Source of the DNA: Peribolospora baueri
Lineage: Eukaryota > Basidiomycota > Peribolosporomycetes > Peribolosporales > Peribolosporaceae
DNA: 64,000 nucleotides
Assembly (NCBI GenBank): GCA_029717555.1
Contig: JAMDHS010000059.1
Span: forward strand, 1-64,000
Direction: 5' to 3'
Under the pieces are notes generated by a model. That model was not told the origin of the DNA, did not search any database, and saw nothing but the letters and a program-made list of their open reading frames with translations. Of this stretch, positions 54,819 through 64,000 are shown piece by piece (the first letter of the stretch is position 1; each line of letters begins with the position of its first letter). Made by a program: the position numbers and the translations under genes.

Positions 54819-56071
54819 TCAAGCGGCCTCCTCAGCGGGCTGCTTTGCGTCCGCGCTCTCCTCGGCGGCGGTGGGCGCGGGCTCAGCGGCGGCGGGCTTG
54901 TTCTCCGAGTCTTGCATGTCCGAGGTCCAGAGAGTGAGGTTGTCGCGGAGCAGCTGAAGACGAGCGGGATGGGACGGAGTCAGCCTGTAGTTCATCTTGC
55001 ATCACCCGTCTCAAGATCAACAACTCACCTGCATGATGAGCGTGCTGTCCTTGTAGCTCTCCTCGCTGAGAGTGTCGAGCTCGGCAATGGCGTCCTATAC
55101 AAGGTGAGAGAGGGCACGAGCCGAGGTAGATCAGTCAATGCGCTCAGGGCCACTACTACGGACAAGGTGAAGCCAGGGCTCACGTCGAACGCCTGCTTCG
55201 CAAGGTGGCAAGCACGGTCAGGAGAGTTGAGGATCTCGTAGTAGAACACGGAGAAGTTGAGGGCGAGACCGAGACGGATGGGGTGAGTGGGCGGCAGCTC
55301 GGTAACAGCGACGTCGGAAGCGTTCTTGTAGGCCTCGAGCGACTTGTCGGCAGAGTCCTGGCGCTTGTCGCCAGTCGCGAACTCGGCAAGGTAACGGTGG
55401 TAGTCGCCCTTCCTGTGAACGGGTAAAAAGAAACAAAGGGTCCGCCGGTGAGAAAAGAAAGAGAGGATGGACAAAGGAGAAAGCTGGACGCTCACATCTT
55501 GTGGTAGAACACCTTGGACTCGCCAGTCTGGGCGGAGGGGATGAGGTGCTTGTCGAGCTGAAGGACACAAGGCAGACAGACGATGGAAACGGTCAGCGAG
55601 GCCCTACTCTATGCAAGCGCGAGCAAAACCGGCGACTTACCACGTCGAGGATGTCCTCACAGATCTTGGCAAGCTCGCCCTCGATCTTCTCGCGGTAGGT
55701 CTTGATCATGGCAACCTGCGCGTCGTTACCCTTGGACTCCTCCTTCTGCTCGATGGACGAAACAATCCTCCATGACGCGCGGCGGGCACCGATGACGTTC
55801 TTGTAGGCGACCGAGAGAAGATTGCGCTCCTCGACAGTGAGCTCCTGGTCGGAGGACGCGACGCGCTTCATGCTCTCGACCATCTCTACGGAGGACAAAG
55901 GGAAGCGAGCGACGCGTGGACGTAAGACAATGCGCCGACAGATGTGCCCATGCATTGCATCCACACACTCCATTGCCCGGGACAGGAGCGCAACGCAGAC
56001 TCACCCTCGTAGCGCTCAGCCTGCTCGGCGAGCTTGGCGAGGTAAACACTGTCCTCACGGCTCTCAGACAT
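54819..56071 (-). CDS. BMH1: 14-3-3 protein
   Basis: Dimeric phosphoserine/phosphothreonine-binding adaptor acting in signalling, cell cycle and metabolism. Five exons, about 255-260 residues. Start ATG 56071: [20 protein letters not shown], then [40 protein letters not shown] (first signature), [80 protein letters not shown] and [18 protein letters not shown] (second signature). The tail is acidic and Ala-rich, as in other fungal 14-3-3 proteins. The phosphate-binding Lys/Arg/Arg/Tyr positions appear intact. Confidence 0.97.
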
Positions 56072-57303
56072 GGCGATGGATTTGAGTGTATAAAACGAAA
56101 GGGAGAGTGGATAACTTGAGGGAGAGAAGAGATGATGCTGGACGCGGGCGAGGGTGGAGGAAACGCGAGAGGAAGAGGGAGGTGGATGCCTTGTCAGAAG
56201 GGAATCTTCTTTTGCACACGCCGAAAACAGTGGGCGCGCCTTGCCAGCGCAGCGCGCCTCCGCCGACGAGCTGACCTCCACGGCGCACCGAACCTCGCGA
56301 GCGAGCAGCTCTGCGCGCAATCAGGCGGCCCTCCCTATGCAACGTCCACTCGAGAAGAGGAAAGAGAAGGCTCACCTTTTGCGAGTAGTGCGGGTGACGA
56401 GCTGTCGTGTCGTACGTGGGGGAGGCTATGGAAGGACGGAGGCAGGCCGGTTCACTCCATCTTATTTGCGCGTGCCCCCGTCCGTGCCCTCAACCCTGAT
56501 TCTCGCTGCCGTTTTCGCTGTGGGAAATCGTCATGTGACCCGCTTGCCGCAGCCGGACGCGGGCACGTCAGTAGGTGGGCCCGTGTTTGTCTCGGGCGTC
56601 GTTCAGCAACGGTGTCGACTCGACTCGACTCGACTCGGCGTTTGTATGTCCTGGAGAGGGCGACGGACGGGACCAGCTTGATTGGCAAACATTCCACTCT
56701 CAGCGCCACTCCAGCGCACCGGTGCGAGCGACCTTTGTCCTCGGGTCGGATCGGTCGACAATGCGGCCGAGTGCGACCAAATCGTCGGCCTGACCTCGTC
56801 CCTTCGTTCCCGCCTCACGTCGACCGTGTCTAGTTTACCTCCATGCAGCTCCGGCGCAGAAAATGACCTGTTGGACGCACAGCTCGTTGCTCCTTCGCTA
56901 CCCACCGTGGCAATCCGAAACGCCAATGCATCTGCCATCGGACTGTCCGTTCACCAGGCGCGCGGGTCTGTCGTCGCGACACCCTAGATGGAGACCACTG
57001 CGGAAGGGAAGCGGATACGATGATCGCCGCCAGTATGATGGATGCCTATTCCGCATGGCTCGGTCAACAACAGCATGACTCGATGCTCGCTTCGGAAACA
57101 AGTCTGCTCACGCTTGGCCGGTCTTGTCGCACGTCTTCCGACGGTCGTTCGCACCCAAGTGCTCCACGAAGCCAACGAAAGAGACTCACACGTCTTCATG
57201 GATTCACCCCTCCCATCCCATCGTCTCTCTCTCTCTCTACAGGTACCGCACGTGACCGTCTTTGGACGGCTTGGCGTTGGCGGCCACGCCTTGTTGGAGC
57301 TTT
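56072..57303. other. Upstream region of 14-3-3, gene-poor
   Basis: 1232 bp between the 14-3-3 start codon and the 3' end of the globin pseudogene. It contains a CGACT pentanucleotide repeat at 56615-56638. ORFs here are short and show no recognised domain. It should hold the 14-3-3 promoter. Confidence 0.45.
56615..56638. repeat. (TCGAC)n pentanucleotide repeat
   Basis: About four and a half perfect TCGAC units about 0.55 kb upstream of the 14-3-3 start codon. A simple sequence repeat; no function inferred. Confidence 0.8.
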
Positions 57304-58041
57304 CTATCGATCTCCATGCATGACGACGCAGTGCCTGCTGAAGAGGTCGTTCTGCATCCAGAGCACTTCGTTGAATGCGGTGAGCACCTTGGCCTTGATA
57401 TCGTTGCCGAGTCCATCGCACAGGACGGCGGCGTGAACGAGCAGGTTCTCGACGTAGCCAAGCAGCAAGCGGAGGTGCACGTAGTCGACGAACAGCGCCG
57501 GCGACCTTGTCGAGTTATTCGAAGAAGCTCACATCATAGCACTGGGCCGAGACAAGATTGACCAGGTAGCGCGAGAAAAAGTCCTTGCGGAACGCGACCT
57601 GCTCGTGGTTGGGCGTCACCTCGTCCATGGAGCTCAGCGTCGGCCATTCGTACCCGGTCTGGCGCGGGTAGAATGCCGTCTTGGTCACATCGAAGGATAA
57701 GAGCTCGGTGTACACAGCGTCTACGATCGTCTTCAGCTGTGGGATCACCACCACGGCGAAGGCGTGAAGCGCGTCGATATCCTCTGTCGGCGAGGGGAGC
57801 GCGCAATAGAGTAACCGGAGGGATCGACCAGCAGCCATCCGAATGCCGCCCGGCCCATTCGGCTTGGGGACAGTTGCCTAGACTGAGGAGGAGGCGAGAA
57901 ACGGACCTTGTCCGAAGCCGACGAATTCCTTCAGATAGGTCCACTCGCCGCTCGAATCACTTCCAGGTCTTCTTTGGTGACGTGCCAGGGCGACTGCACG
58001 CTCGATGGCTCGACGTCGGGCCAGGAGGCGAGGTCGGGCAT
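57304..58041 (-). pseudogene. Protoglobin-domain protein, decayed
   Basis: Haem-globin of the protoglobin family, known in archaea, bacteria and many fungi. The start MPDLASWPDVEPSS and VTKEDLEVIRAA are intact. A one-base shift near 57945 is needed to reach EWTYLKEFVGFGQ. After an intron the core reads ALHAFAVVVIPQLKTIVDAV, SFDVTKTAFYPRQTGYE, FRKDFFSRYLVNLVSAQCYD. An in-frame TAA lies at 57515-57517 where a Tyr is expected, and immediately after it the segment that in relatives carries G-x-MHTG (probable haem-ligand His) is missing; the rest resumes in another frame as ALFVDYVHLRLLLGYVENLL and FNEVLWMQNDLFSRH, stopping at 57304. Three independent lesions make an error in sequence an unlikely sole cause. 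The family match is strong; the pseudogene call is inference. Confidence 0.75.
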
Positions 58042-58194
58042 CACGGAGGGGAACGGACGGTAGGAGAGGTGGGACAGTAGTGATGTTCTACTCAGATCAG
58101 AGGGCTCGACCCGGGGAGAAGAAACAGCTCGACGCCCCGACCGCGCTCTCGACCTTAGTAATTTATATTCCGACCACATCTCTCCACATCCTTT

Positions 58195-58380
58195 CGGGGG
58201 CGTGCACAAATCTCAACGTCGTTTTGACATTCTTGTTCTGGCATTTGAAATGCTCTCTCACACTTACTTGAGAATCTTTCCCCTGAAGTTTTGAAAATCT
58301 TGCCTTGAAATCTTGGGCCTTGAAATTTTGAATATCTTTGAAAAGAAATTGTAGAATCTAAAGACGCAAGTTTGGATTCT
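58195..58380. repeat. AT-rich patch with short direct repeats
   Basis: Contains repeated variants of ttgaaatctt / ttgaaatttt / ttttgaaaat within about 120 bp. Base composition clearly differs from its flanks, consistent with old inserted or decaying DNA. Confidence 0.55.
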
Positions 58381-59113
58381 TTAGCAGAGAACAGACTCGG
58401 ACGAGGAAGAGGGCGCGCCGGTCAAGGAAGGAAGAAGACAGCAGATGGATCACGACTTGTCTCGGCGCTGTGTGACTATTCACGCTGGGCTACTGACGGA
58501 CAGGAGGTGCATCGGCTCTTGTGTCCAGCTGCTCGGCGCAGGCAGGCACATTTAAGGCATTCCTTGCGTGCGAAGGCAATGAGTTCAAGGTGCCTAGCTG
58601 GAAGACTCGACCGGTGGACAAGCAGGCAAAATGGAAAAAGGGTCAAACGGACCTGGGCCAGTTCCCTCGAAGAGGTTGAGGAATTGATTAGAATAACTCT
58701 TGTGGTATTTACACTAGTTCAGCTCAGCATGGCATCTACATTCTCCACCAGCCACAGCAACACCTGACTTATAAGACGGAACATCTATCGCAGCAGCCCA
58801 GCCCAGGTTGGACACTCCTAGCCCAGTGTCAGGATTGAGTCTGGGAAACACAATTCATCTAGGCCAGCAAAAGGCACTTTTGGTCAGCCTGGCTCCCAGA
58901 AGCTATATGTACCAGTACCGTCAGTGCACGGCATCATGCCGTCTTAGTAATAGCCAATCGCGCTCAGCTCATGTCCTGGACGAATGCAGTAAAGTGGGCT
59001 GGCTCCCTTCGCCATGAGTTGCCGCCCACACTCGTCGCGTGTGGCTGCTGAGTGGGCGTCGCTGCAGCAGACCGCGTCGGAGTCGTATCCTTCTGAGAGA
59101 GAGTCGATCCCAC

Positions 59114-59156
59114 TTTGCAAGGACCGTTTCTCCTTTTGCAAGGACCGTTTCTCCTT
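59114..59156. repeat. 21-bp tandem duplication
   Basis: The unit tttgcaaggaccgtttctcc occurs twice in direct succession with one extra base between. In noncoding DNA. Confidence 0.85.
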
Positions 59157-59589
59157 AACCTTGGCAAGCCAAGCCTGGTGTTCGGCAGAAAGGTGTGGGC
59201 GAGTGGAGAAAGTGGATCGGAGCAAGTCGATGTGCAGAATGACATGGCGATGACGGTGACACGACATGACAGTAGGGCGCTTTTGGGTGGGAGGAAGGAT
59301 TGGCCATAAACCGGCCCCTAGGACAACCTAAACGAGCTGGCCATCAAGAATGATAAGTGAGATGGCGAAAAACGTAAGGGATGACGAAAAACACAGGGAA
59401 GTAGTGCAAGAGACGTCAGTTGAGGTTGGCTTGGAGAATGCAGGCAGAGCAACCGAAAAAAAGCATGTGCGTATGCGAGACGTGCAAGGAAGATTGGCTG
59501 GATGTGAGCTCCCCAGCCCCTTGAGTCTCCCTCGTACCGGACAGAACACACCAACATCAACCCTTCACCCCTGTGCCGACGTGGAACAC

Positions 59590-59770
59590 GCCATGATGCA
59601 AAGCGTTCCCAAGCTCACCGAGAGTCATTACTACACATGGCATATCGGGGCACAGGCGGCATTCGAGGTCGCGGATCTGGGATGTTGTTGATCCGGAGAA
59701 AGACTGGGAGGAGTCCACCGACGACGTCAAGAAGAAAAATGCCTGGAGGCAAGTGAAGAAGCGCAGGAAG
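59590..59770 (+). mobile_element. Possible Ty1/copia-type Gag fossil fragment
   Basis: A short stretch translating to VPKLTESHYYTWHIGAQAAF resembles the start of copia-type Gag (UBN2/DUF4219-like), in which a K-L-x-x-x-N/H-Y-x-x-W core is typical. No LTRs, integrase or reverse transcriptase were recognised nearby, so if real it is an old, broken remnant. The call rests on one short motif. Confidence 0.3.
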
Positions 59771-61600
59771 GTTTGCGACATTGCGTGAGAAAAATCCACA
59801 AGATCTGGAAACAAGATCTGCGCAAACGCTTTGAGAAAAACTCGAAAGTGTTACTACACACGCCCTCCTTTCCACCCACGCCGTGTCTCACAGCCGCTGT
59901 ACGTACAGCCTCCAGACTGCGCAAGGCTGGCAACAACCGAACGAAGCTTTGCAATGCGGGCTTTGAGTTGAGTCTGGCGCGAAAAAAAAAAATGGGCGAC
60001 AAACGGAATGGACCGGGTGCACAGATGAGACGAGATGGCTTTCATTGAGGGCCACCAAACCAGACAGACGAGGGCTGCGCCGTCCTGACGGATCGTCACG
60101 AGGGCGCCCCATCCATTCACCATCACTTGGCTCGGTTCGGCCCCGTTCTTCCCTCTCCTACGACCCGCCCGAGCGTGGAGATGGGAAGGCAAGGTCAAGG
60201 AGGGTGTGTGGTGTGGTTGTGGAGTGTTGGACGAGGAAGGAAGGACGTTCGTGATCGAGATCGAACCGCGGCGAGCCGACGCCAAAAGATGGGGAGGCCA
60301 GTCCAACGACGAAAGTCCACCACCGCCCACCCACCAAGCCACCGGCGCCATGGTGAGCGAGCATTCGGCGACAGATTGGTCGACGTCGTCCTCCACGGTG
60401 TCGTATGCCTGCTGAAACGCACGCCCGCATTCCTTTCGCAGTCTGCGTTGTTCAACTTCCAGGCTCTCCTCGTCGTCGTCTTGCTCGTAATATGTACGTG
60501 CACGTACGTTCGTGCCACCGCGCCAGGCTTGATCGACCGGAATAAGGAAGGGTGGGTAACGTAGGGCGTGGACAGCTCGTGGCCATGGCGGTGCTCAGTC
60601 CACCCTTCCATCCGCTTCGATGTTTCAGCATTTTCGGGCTTTTCTTCAAGGCGGCCAGAATCGGTGAGTCCAGTCCATCTCTAATGCCCCCTCTGCGGTC
60701 GGCGACGCACGAACGCCGTCAAGTTCGACGTGGGCCAGCATCTCATGGCATTTTTGTCGCCGCCTGTCCGTCTCTGCCTCAGGCGAACGTCTCTCTCCCT
60801 ACGTCTCTCTGTCGCTCATCGTCATGGCGGGCTTCCTCCTCTTGTCCTGATCGAGGCATCGCTTCGCACCTTCCCACTCCGGGTCGAGGCGGAGGGCCGC
60901 GCTGCAAGGCTGTGGACGAAAAACAAAAAAAGGATCACTCGCAATGCCGAGTCTTGCCCGCTCCACGCCAGTCCCGAGCAACAGGTTCAAGCGTGGAGGG
61001 CGCCCGAGTCTGACACGAGGAGCGCTCCCTTTTCCTTTGCTGGCCGAGAGACTCCTAGACGGACGACGGAAGAGTCCCTCCCTTTGCTTGCATAGGATGT
61101 CTTCCGTCTTGTCCATCCCTCATCCCCGTTTGCCGTATACGATGCGCAATCTATCTCGTCCCAAGGGCCCTTCGCTACAAAGACGTCTGTCTGGTCGACC
61201 TTACAGAGAGCGTGCTTGCGGTGGAAACATCGGCCACGCTTACGATGGCACGTCATAGACGAGCAGAGCAGCATGATAGAACCCTTCCGGCGGCCCAAAG
61301 AGACGTTCCAATGTGGAGACTGGGCGGCAAAGAAGTACGAAGTAGGATACATTGCGTTGCAGAGCTGAGCACGACGCCGATGATGGTGGTGGCAGTCAAC
61401 GTCGCAGGCGCGGGTTAGCCGCAAGCCACGCGAGCCGTGTCTCTCCGTTCCGTCGTCGTCATCGTCGTCGTGCACCTCCTCACGACGGCAACCTCCACCA
61501 CCTATCAACACCCAACACTCCACTCGTCCCTGCCAACGCCATAGCCATTTCTCGCTCTCTCTGGACCTCGCCATCGTTCGAGAGCGGAAGCAGGACTGTC

Positions 61601-63918
61601 ATGGCCTATCCCGGTCAAGGTCATCATCATCATCACCATAGCGGCTACGGAGGGTGAGCGCTCAGGCGAGTGGGGACTGCCCCCGCAAAGCCAGGGTCGG
61701 CTGGAGACGTCCACGGCGTATCACTGTCACGACTGAACTTGAGAGTGGCAAAAACGTTTGCTCAACGTTTTTTTTGTTGGCTTTCCGCTAGCCCGCCTCC
61801 AATGGTGGGTATGCCGGCGCCTGGTCCAGGCTACAACCGACCTGGCTACTATGAACGGTAGGTGTGCCCTTGTCGCCCCCTCGTCACCCGTATCCCCTTC
61901 GGAACCCAGCCCACCTCACCCACGCCCTTCTTCTTTTTCCCTTTCCTTTCACCCCATTACAGCGACTTCGCTCCCCCTTCAGGCGGACCACCCCCGGGAT
62001 ACGGCGGAGGTGGCTGGGCGCCGCCTCCTGGCCCACCCCCCAACGAGTATGGAGGTGGTGGGTATGCATCTCCGCCTGGACCTCCGAGGGACGGGTATGC
62101 GCCTCCGTCTGGACCTCCGCCGATGCGTGAGTACCTGCACAACAGAAGGCCCTATGTGTCCCTGACAAATAGGTGGTGACGCGCTCACCCCCGCCCGTGG
62201 CGCCTTTTTTTTTCTTTGCAGAGTACGAAGACGGCCCCATCGGACCTCCGGAATACCAGCATGCCCCTGCACGCTTTGAACTCCCGGCGAATAACCAGAT
62301 GGGCGATTTCAGATGGGAATATTCTAACTGCACGGGCAGGCGCAAGGCGCTCCTCATTGGCATCAACTACGTCGGTCAGAAGGCGGAGCTGCGCGGATGT
62401 TGGAATGACGTAGAGAACGTGAAGAGGTTCATCACAAGTGAGTGGACGGACGAGCGAGCATCGAATTGGCCTACGCTGGAGGGGCGAGGGAGATTGGTCG
62501 GGGACTGATGGAGCGCCTTTTGTGTTTCTCCTCTTCGTGACAGGTCGATATGGCTACGAGGAGGACGACATCGTGGTCTTGACCGATGCGGCCAGGGACT
62601 TCCGCTCGCAGCCGACGAGGCAGAACATGGTGTGTCTCGCCTCTTGGTCGTCCGTTGTGAGTCTGCTTTGGACGTGCATTGACCTTTGCCCATCCCGTCT
62701 TCATTTGCAGACCGCCGCCATGCATTGGCTCGTCCGAGATGCACGACCACACGACTCGCTCTTCTTGTGAGTGCTTTTCCATTGTGAGTCGTTCAGTCGA
62801 GATGCCATTCTGATCTCATCTTTCGTTCTGGCTTGTTGCTATGCCAGCCACTACTCGGGCCACGGCGGACAGGCTCCAGCGACCGAAGGGGACGAGGAGG
62901 ATGGGATGAACGAGACGATCATCCCTGTGGACTATCAAGTGGCGGGCGAGATAGAGGATGACGTGAGTGTGAAACGCACGCCCATCCAGCGTTTTCTCAT
63001 CGTTAATGGCTCCTCGCTGTGAATTTTTCTTCTGTTTGTATCGTCAACAAACAGGAACTGCACGCCATCATGGTCCGCCCGTTGCCAATCGGCTGCCGAT
63101 TGACCGCCATATTCGACAGCTGCCACTCCGGCACGGCGCTCGACTTGCCTTACATTTATTCCACTTCTGGAAAGATCAAGGAGCCGAACCTGTGCGTGCG
63201 CTTTGTCTTCTTCTCATCTGAACCTTGTCCGACGTTGCACACGGTCAGGCCAAACGTCCGGTCTCATCCTTCGTCACTGTATCCTCTGACCCATGTATTC
63301 AGGCTCGCCGACGCCGGCAAGGGGATTCTCGGCGCTGGCATGTCCTACGCGCGGGGCGACATCGGCGGCGCCCTCATGGGGCTCTTGAATACGGGGAAGC
63401 AGGCCATCAGTGGCAACAGGGCGGAGGAGATCTGTAGGGCCACGAGGAGTTCTGGTGCGGACGCCATTTGTGAGTCCTCCGACCCACCCACGAGACGACG
63501 TGAAAAGACACCGGTAGTGAGATAGGAGTACGAACAACGCTCTGACGTCTTCGTCGTTCACTCACCCTCCTTCCTCTTCAGCCTTTTCGGGATGCAAGGA
63601 CAGTCAGACGAGCGCCGACGCCTCTGAAGGTGGCCAAGCGACCGGCGCCATGAGCTGGGCCTTCATCCAGGCCTTGAGTGGGTAGAATATCCTTTCTGGC
63701 CTCGCTTTCGCTCTCCATCTTGTCCCACTCTCCTTCGCTGACCTGATACGCCAACGTCATCGATTCTGTCTTTTTGCGTCCTCGTAGCGCAATACCCGCA
63801 GCTAACCTACATGCAGCTCCTCAACTGCGTACGCGATATCCTCCGCTCAAAGTACAGCCAGCGACCTCAACTCAGCGCCAGTCATCCCTTCGACGTCAAC
63901 TTGGTCTTTCGCATGTAG
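61601..63918 (+). CDS. MCA1: Metacaspase (type I), caspase-like cysteine protease
   Basis: Ca2+-dependent Arg/Lys-specific cysteine protease of clan CD, involved in stress, protein-aggregate clearance and death-like responses in fungi. About ten exons, complete; the stop is 82 bp from the window end. Start ATG 61601 gives [18 protein letters not shown] with six consecutive His. A prodomain rich in Pro/Gly/Tyr ([16 protein letters not shown]) follows, typical of type I metacaspases. Catalytic domain: [49 protein letters not shown] with the catalytic His, [13 protein letters not shown], then [20 protein letters not shown] with the catalytic Cys; C-terminal p10 region [25 protein letters not shown] and [20 protein letters not shown]. 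Both dyad residues are present. The exon containing [11 protein letters not shown] starts at about 63055. Confidence 0.95.
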
Positions 63919-64000
63919 CGTGTCTTCCCTATTTTGCCCGGGTCTTTGTATCGCTTCGCCGAAAGATGTTGTATCGTGGGGACCGTTTGTGTGGAACTCG

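Larger units (their letters stand above)
58042..61600. other. 3.5 kb gene-poor region
   Basis: No intact gene recognised between the globin pseudogene and the metacaspase. The left part (about 58130-58380) is much more AT-rich than the rest of the window, with short TTGAAAT/TTTTGAA-like repeats. A 21-bp tandem duplication lies at about 59115-59156, and a possible copia Gag fossil at about 59590-59770. ORFs near 60.1-61.6 kb are overlapping shadows with low-complexity translations. The metacaspase promoter should lie at the right end. Confidence 0.5.

Noticed and set aside
60987-61574. 195-codon minus-strand ORF upstream of the metacaspase
   Set aside because: Contains runs of Asp and His from simple repeats (GTC/GTG-rich DNA) and no domain.

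Overview
This window is nuclear DNA of a fungus, almost certainly a basidiomycete yeast or yeast-like fungus, GC-rich by eye. The reasons are the density of short spliceosomal introns (mostly about 50 to 120 nt, gt..ag) in nearly every gene, the very compact gene spacing, and a gene set that is plainly fungal (SWR1, MDM12, AIM19, AXL2-like, SEC10). Pucciniomycotina (Microbotryomycetes-like) is my best guess from general character, but that is inference. There is no bacterial operon, RBS, CRISPR array or recognisable tRNA/rRNA.

Layout, left to right: a perfect 127-bp tandem duplication (period 129) at the left edge; RRP43 exosome subunit (-); IMP dehydrogenase (-); Gag1-like clamp-domain protein (+); LSM3 (-) head to head with U1-C/YHC1 (+); SMC5 (+); a large intronless AXL2-like transmembrane protein (-); NDUFAF3-type complex I assembly factor (+); Nudix CoA diphosphatase PCD1-like (-); lipid-droplet hydrolase LDAH-like (+); AIM19 (-) head to head with lipoate-protein ligase AIM22/LplA (+); RRN3 (+); an unrecognised secreted His-rich protein (-); SWR1 (-) head to head with AP-1 mu (+); MDM12 (+); RIX1 (-) head to head with SEC10 (+); LIP2 octanoyltransferase (-) head to head with methylglutaconyl-CoA hydratase AUH (+); GIS2/CNBP zinc-knuckle protein (-); 14-3-3 (-); a broken protoglobin gene (-); a 3.5 kb gene-poor, partly AT-rich stretch with a possible copia Gag fossil; metacaspase (+), complete just before the right edge.

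The genes alternate strongly in strand, giving eight head-to-head pairs that share promoters of roughly 210 to 1230 bp. Three pairs join genes of one process or compartment: two snRNP proteins (LSM3/U1-C), two mitochondrial AIM genes, and LIP2/AUH, which both touch leucine and branched-chain catabolism in mitochondria. Mitochondria-related genes are frequent between 20 and 52 kb (NDUFAF3, AIM19, AIM22, MDM12, LIP2, AUH). Nothing here is an obvious novel multi-gene system; the best leads are single-gene oddities: introns of 3n length without stops in IMPDH and AP-1 mu, an insertion next to the IMPDH flap, an unrecognised secreted His-rich protein, the decaying globin, and an extra folded-looking segment on the AXL2-like tail. 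All gene models were spliced by eye; small boundary errors are possible.
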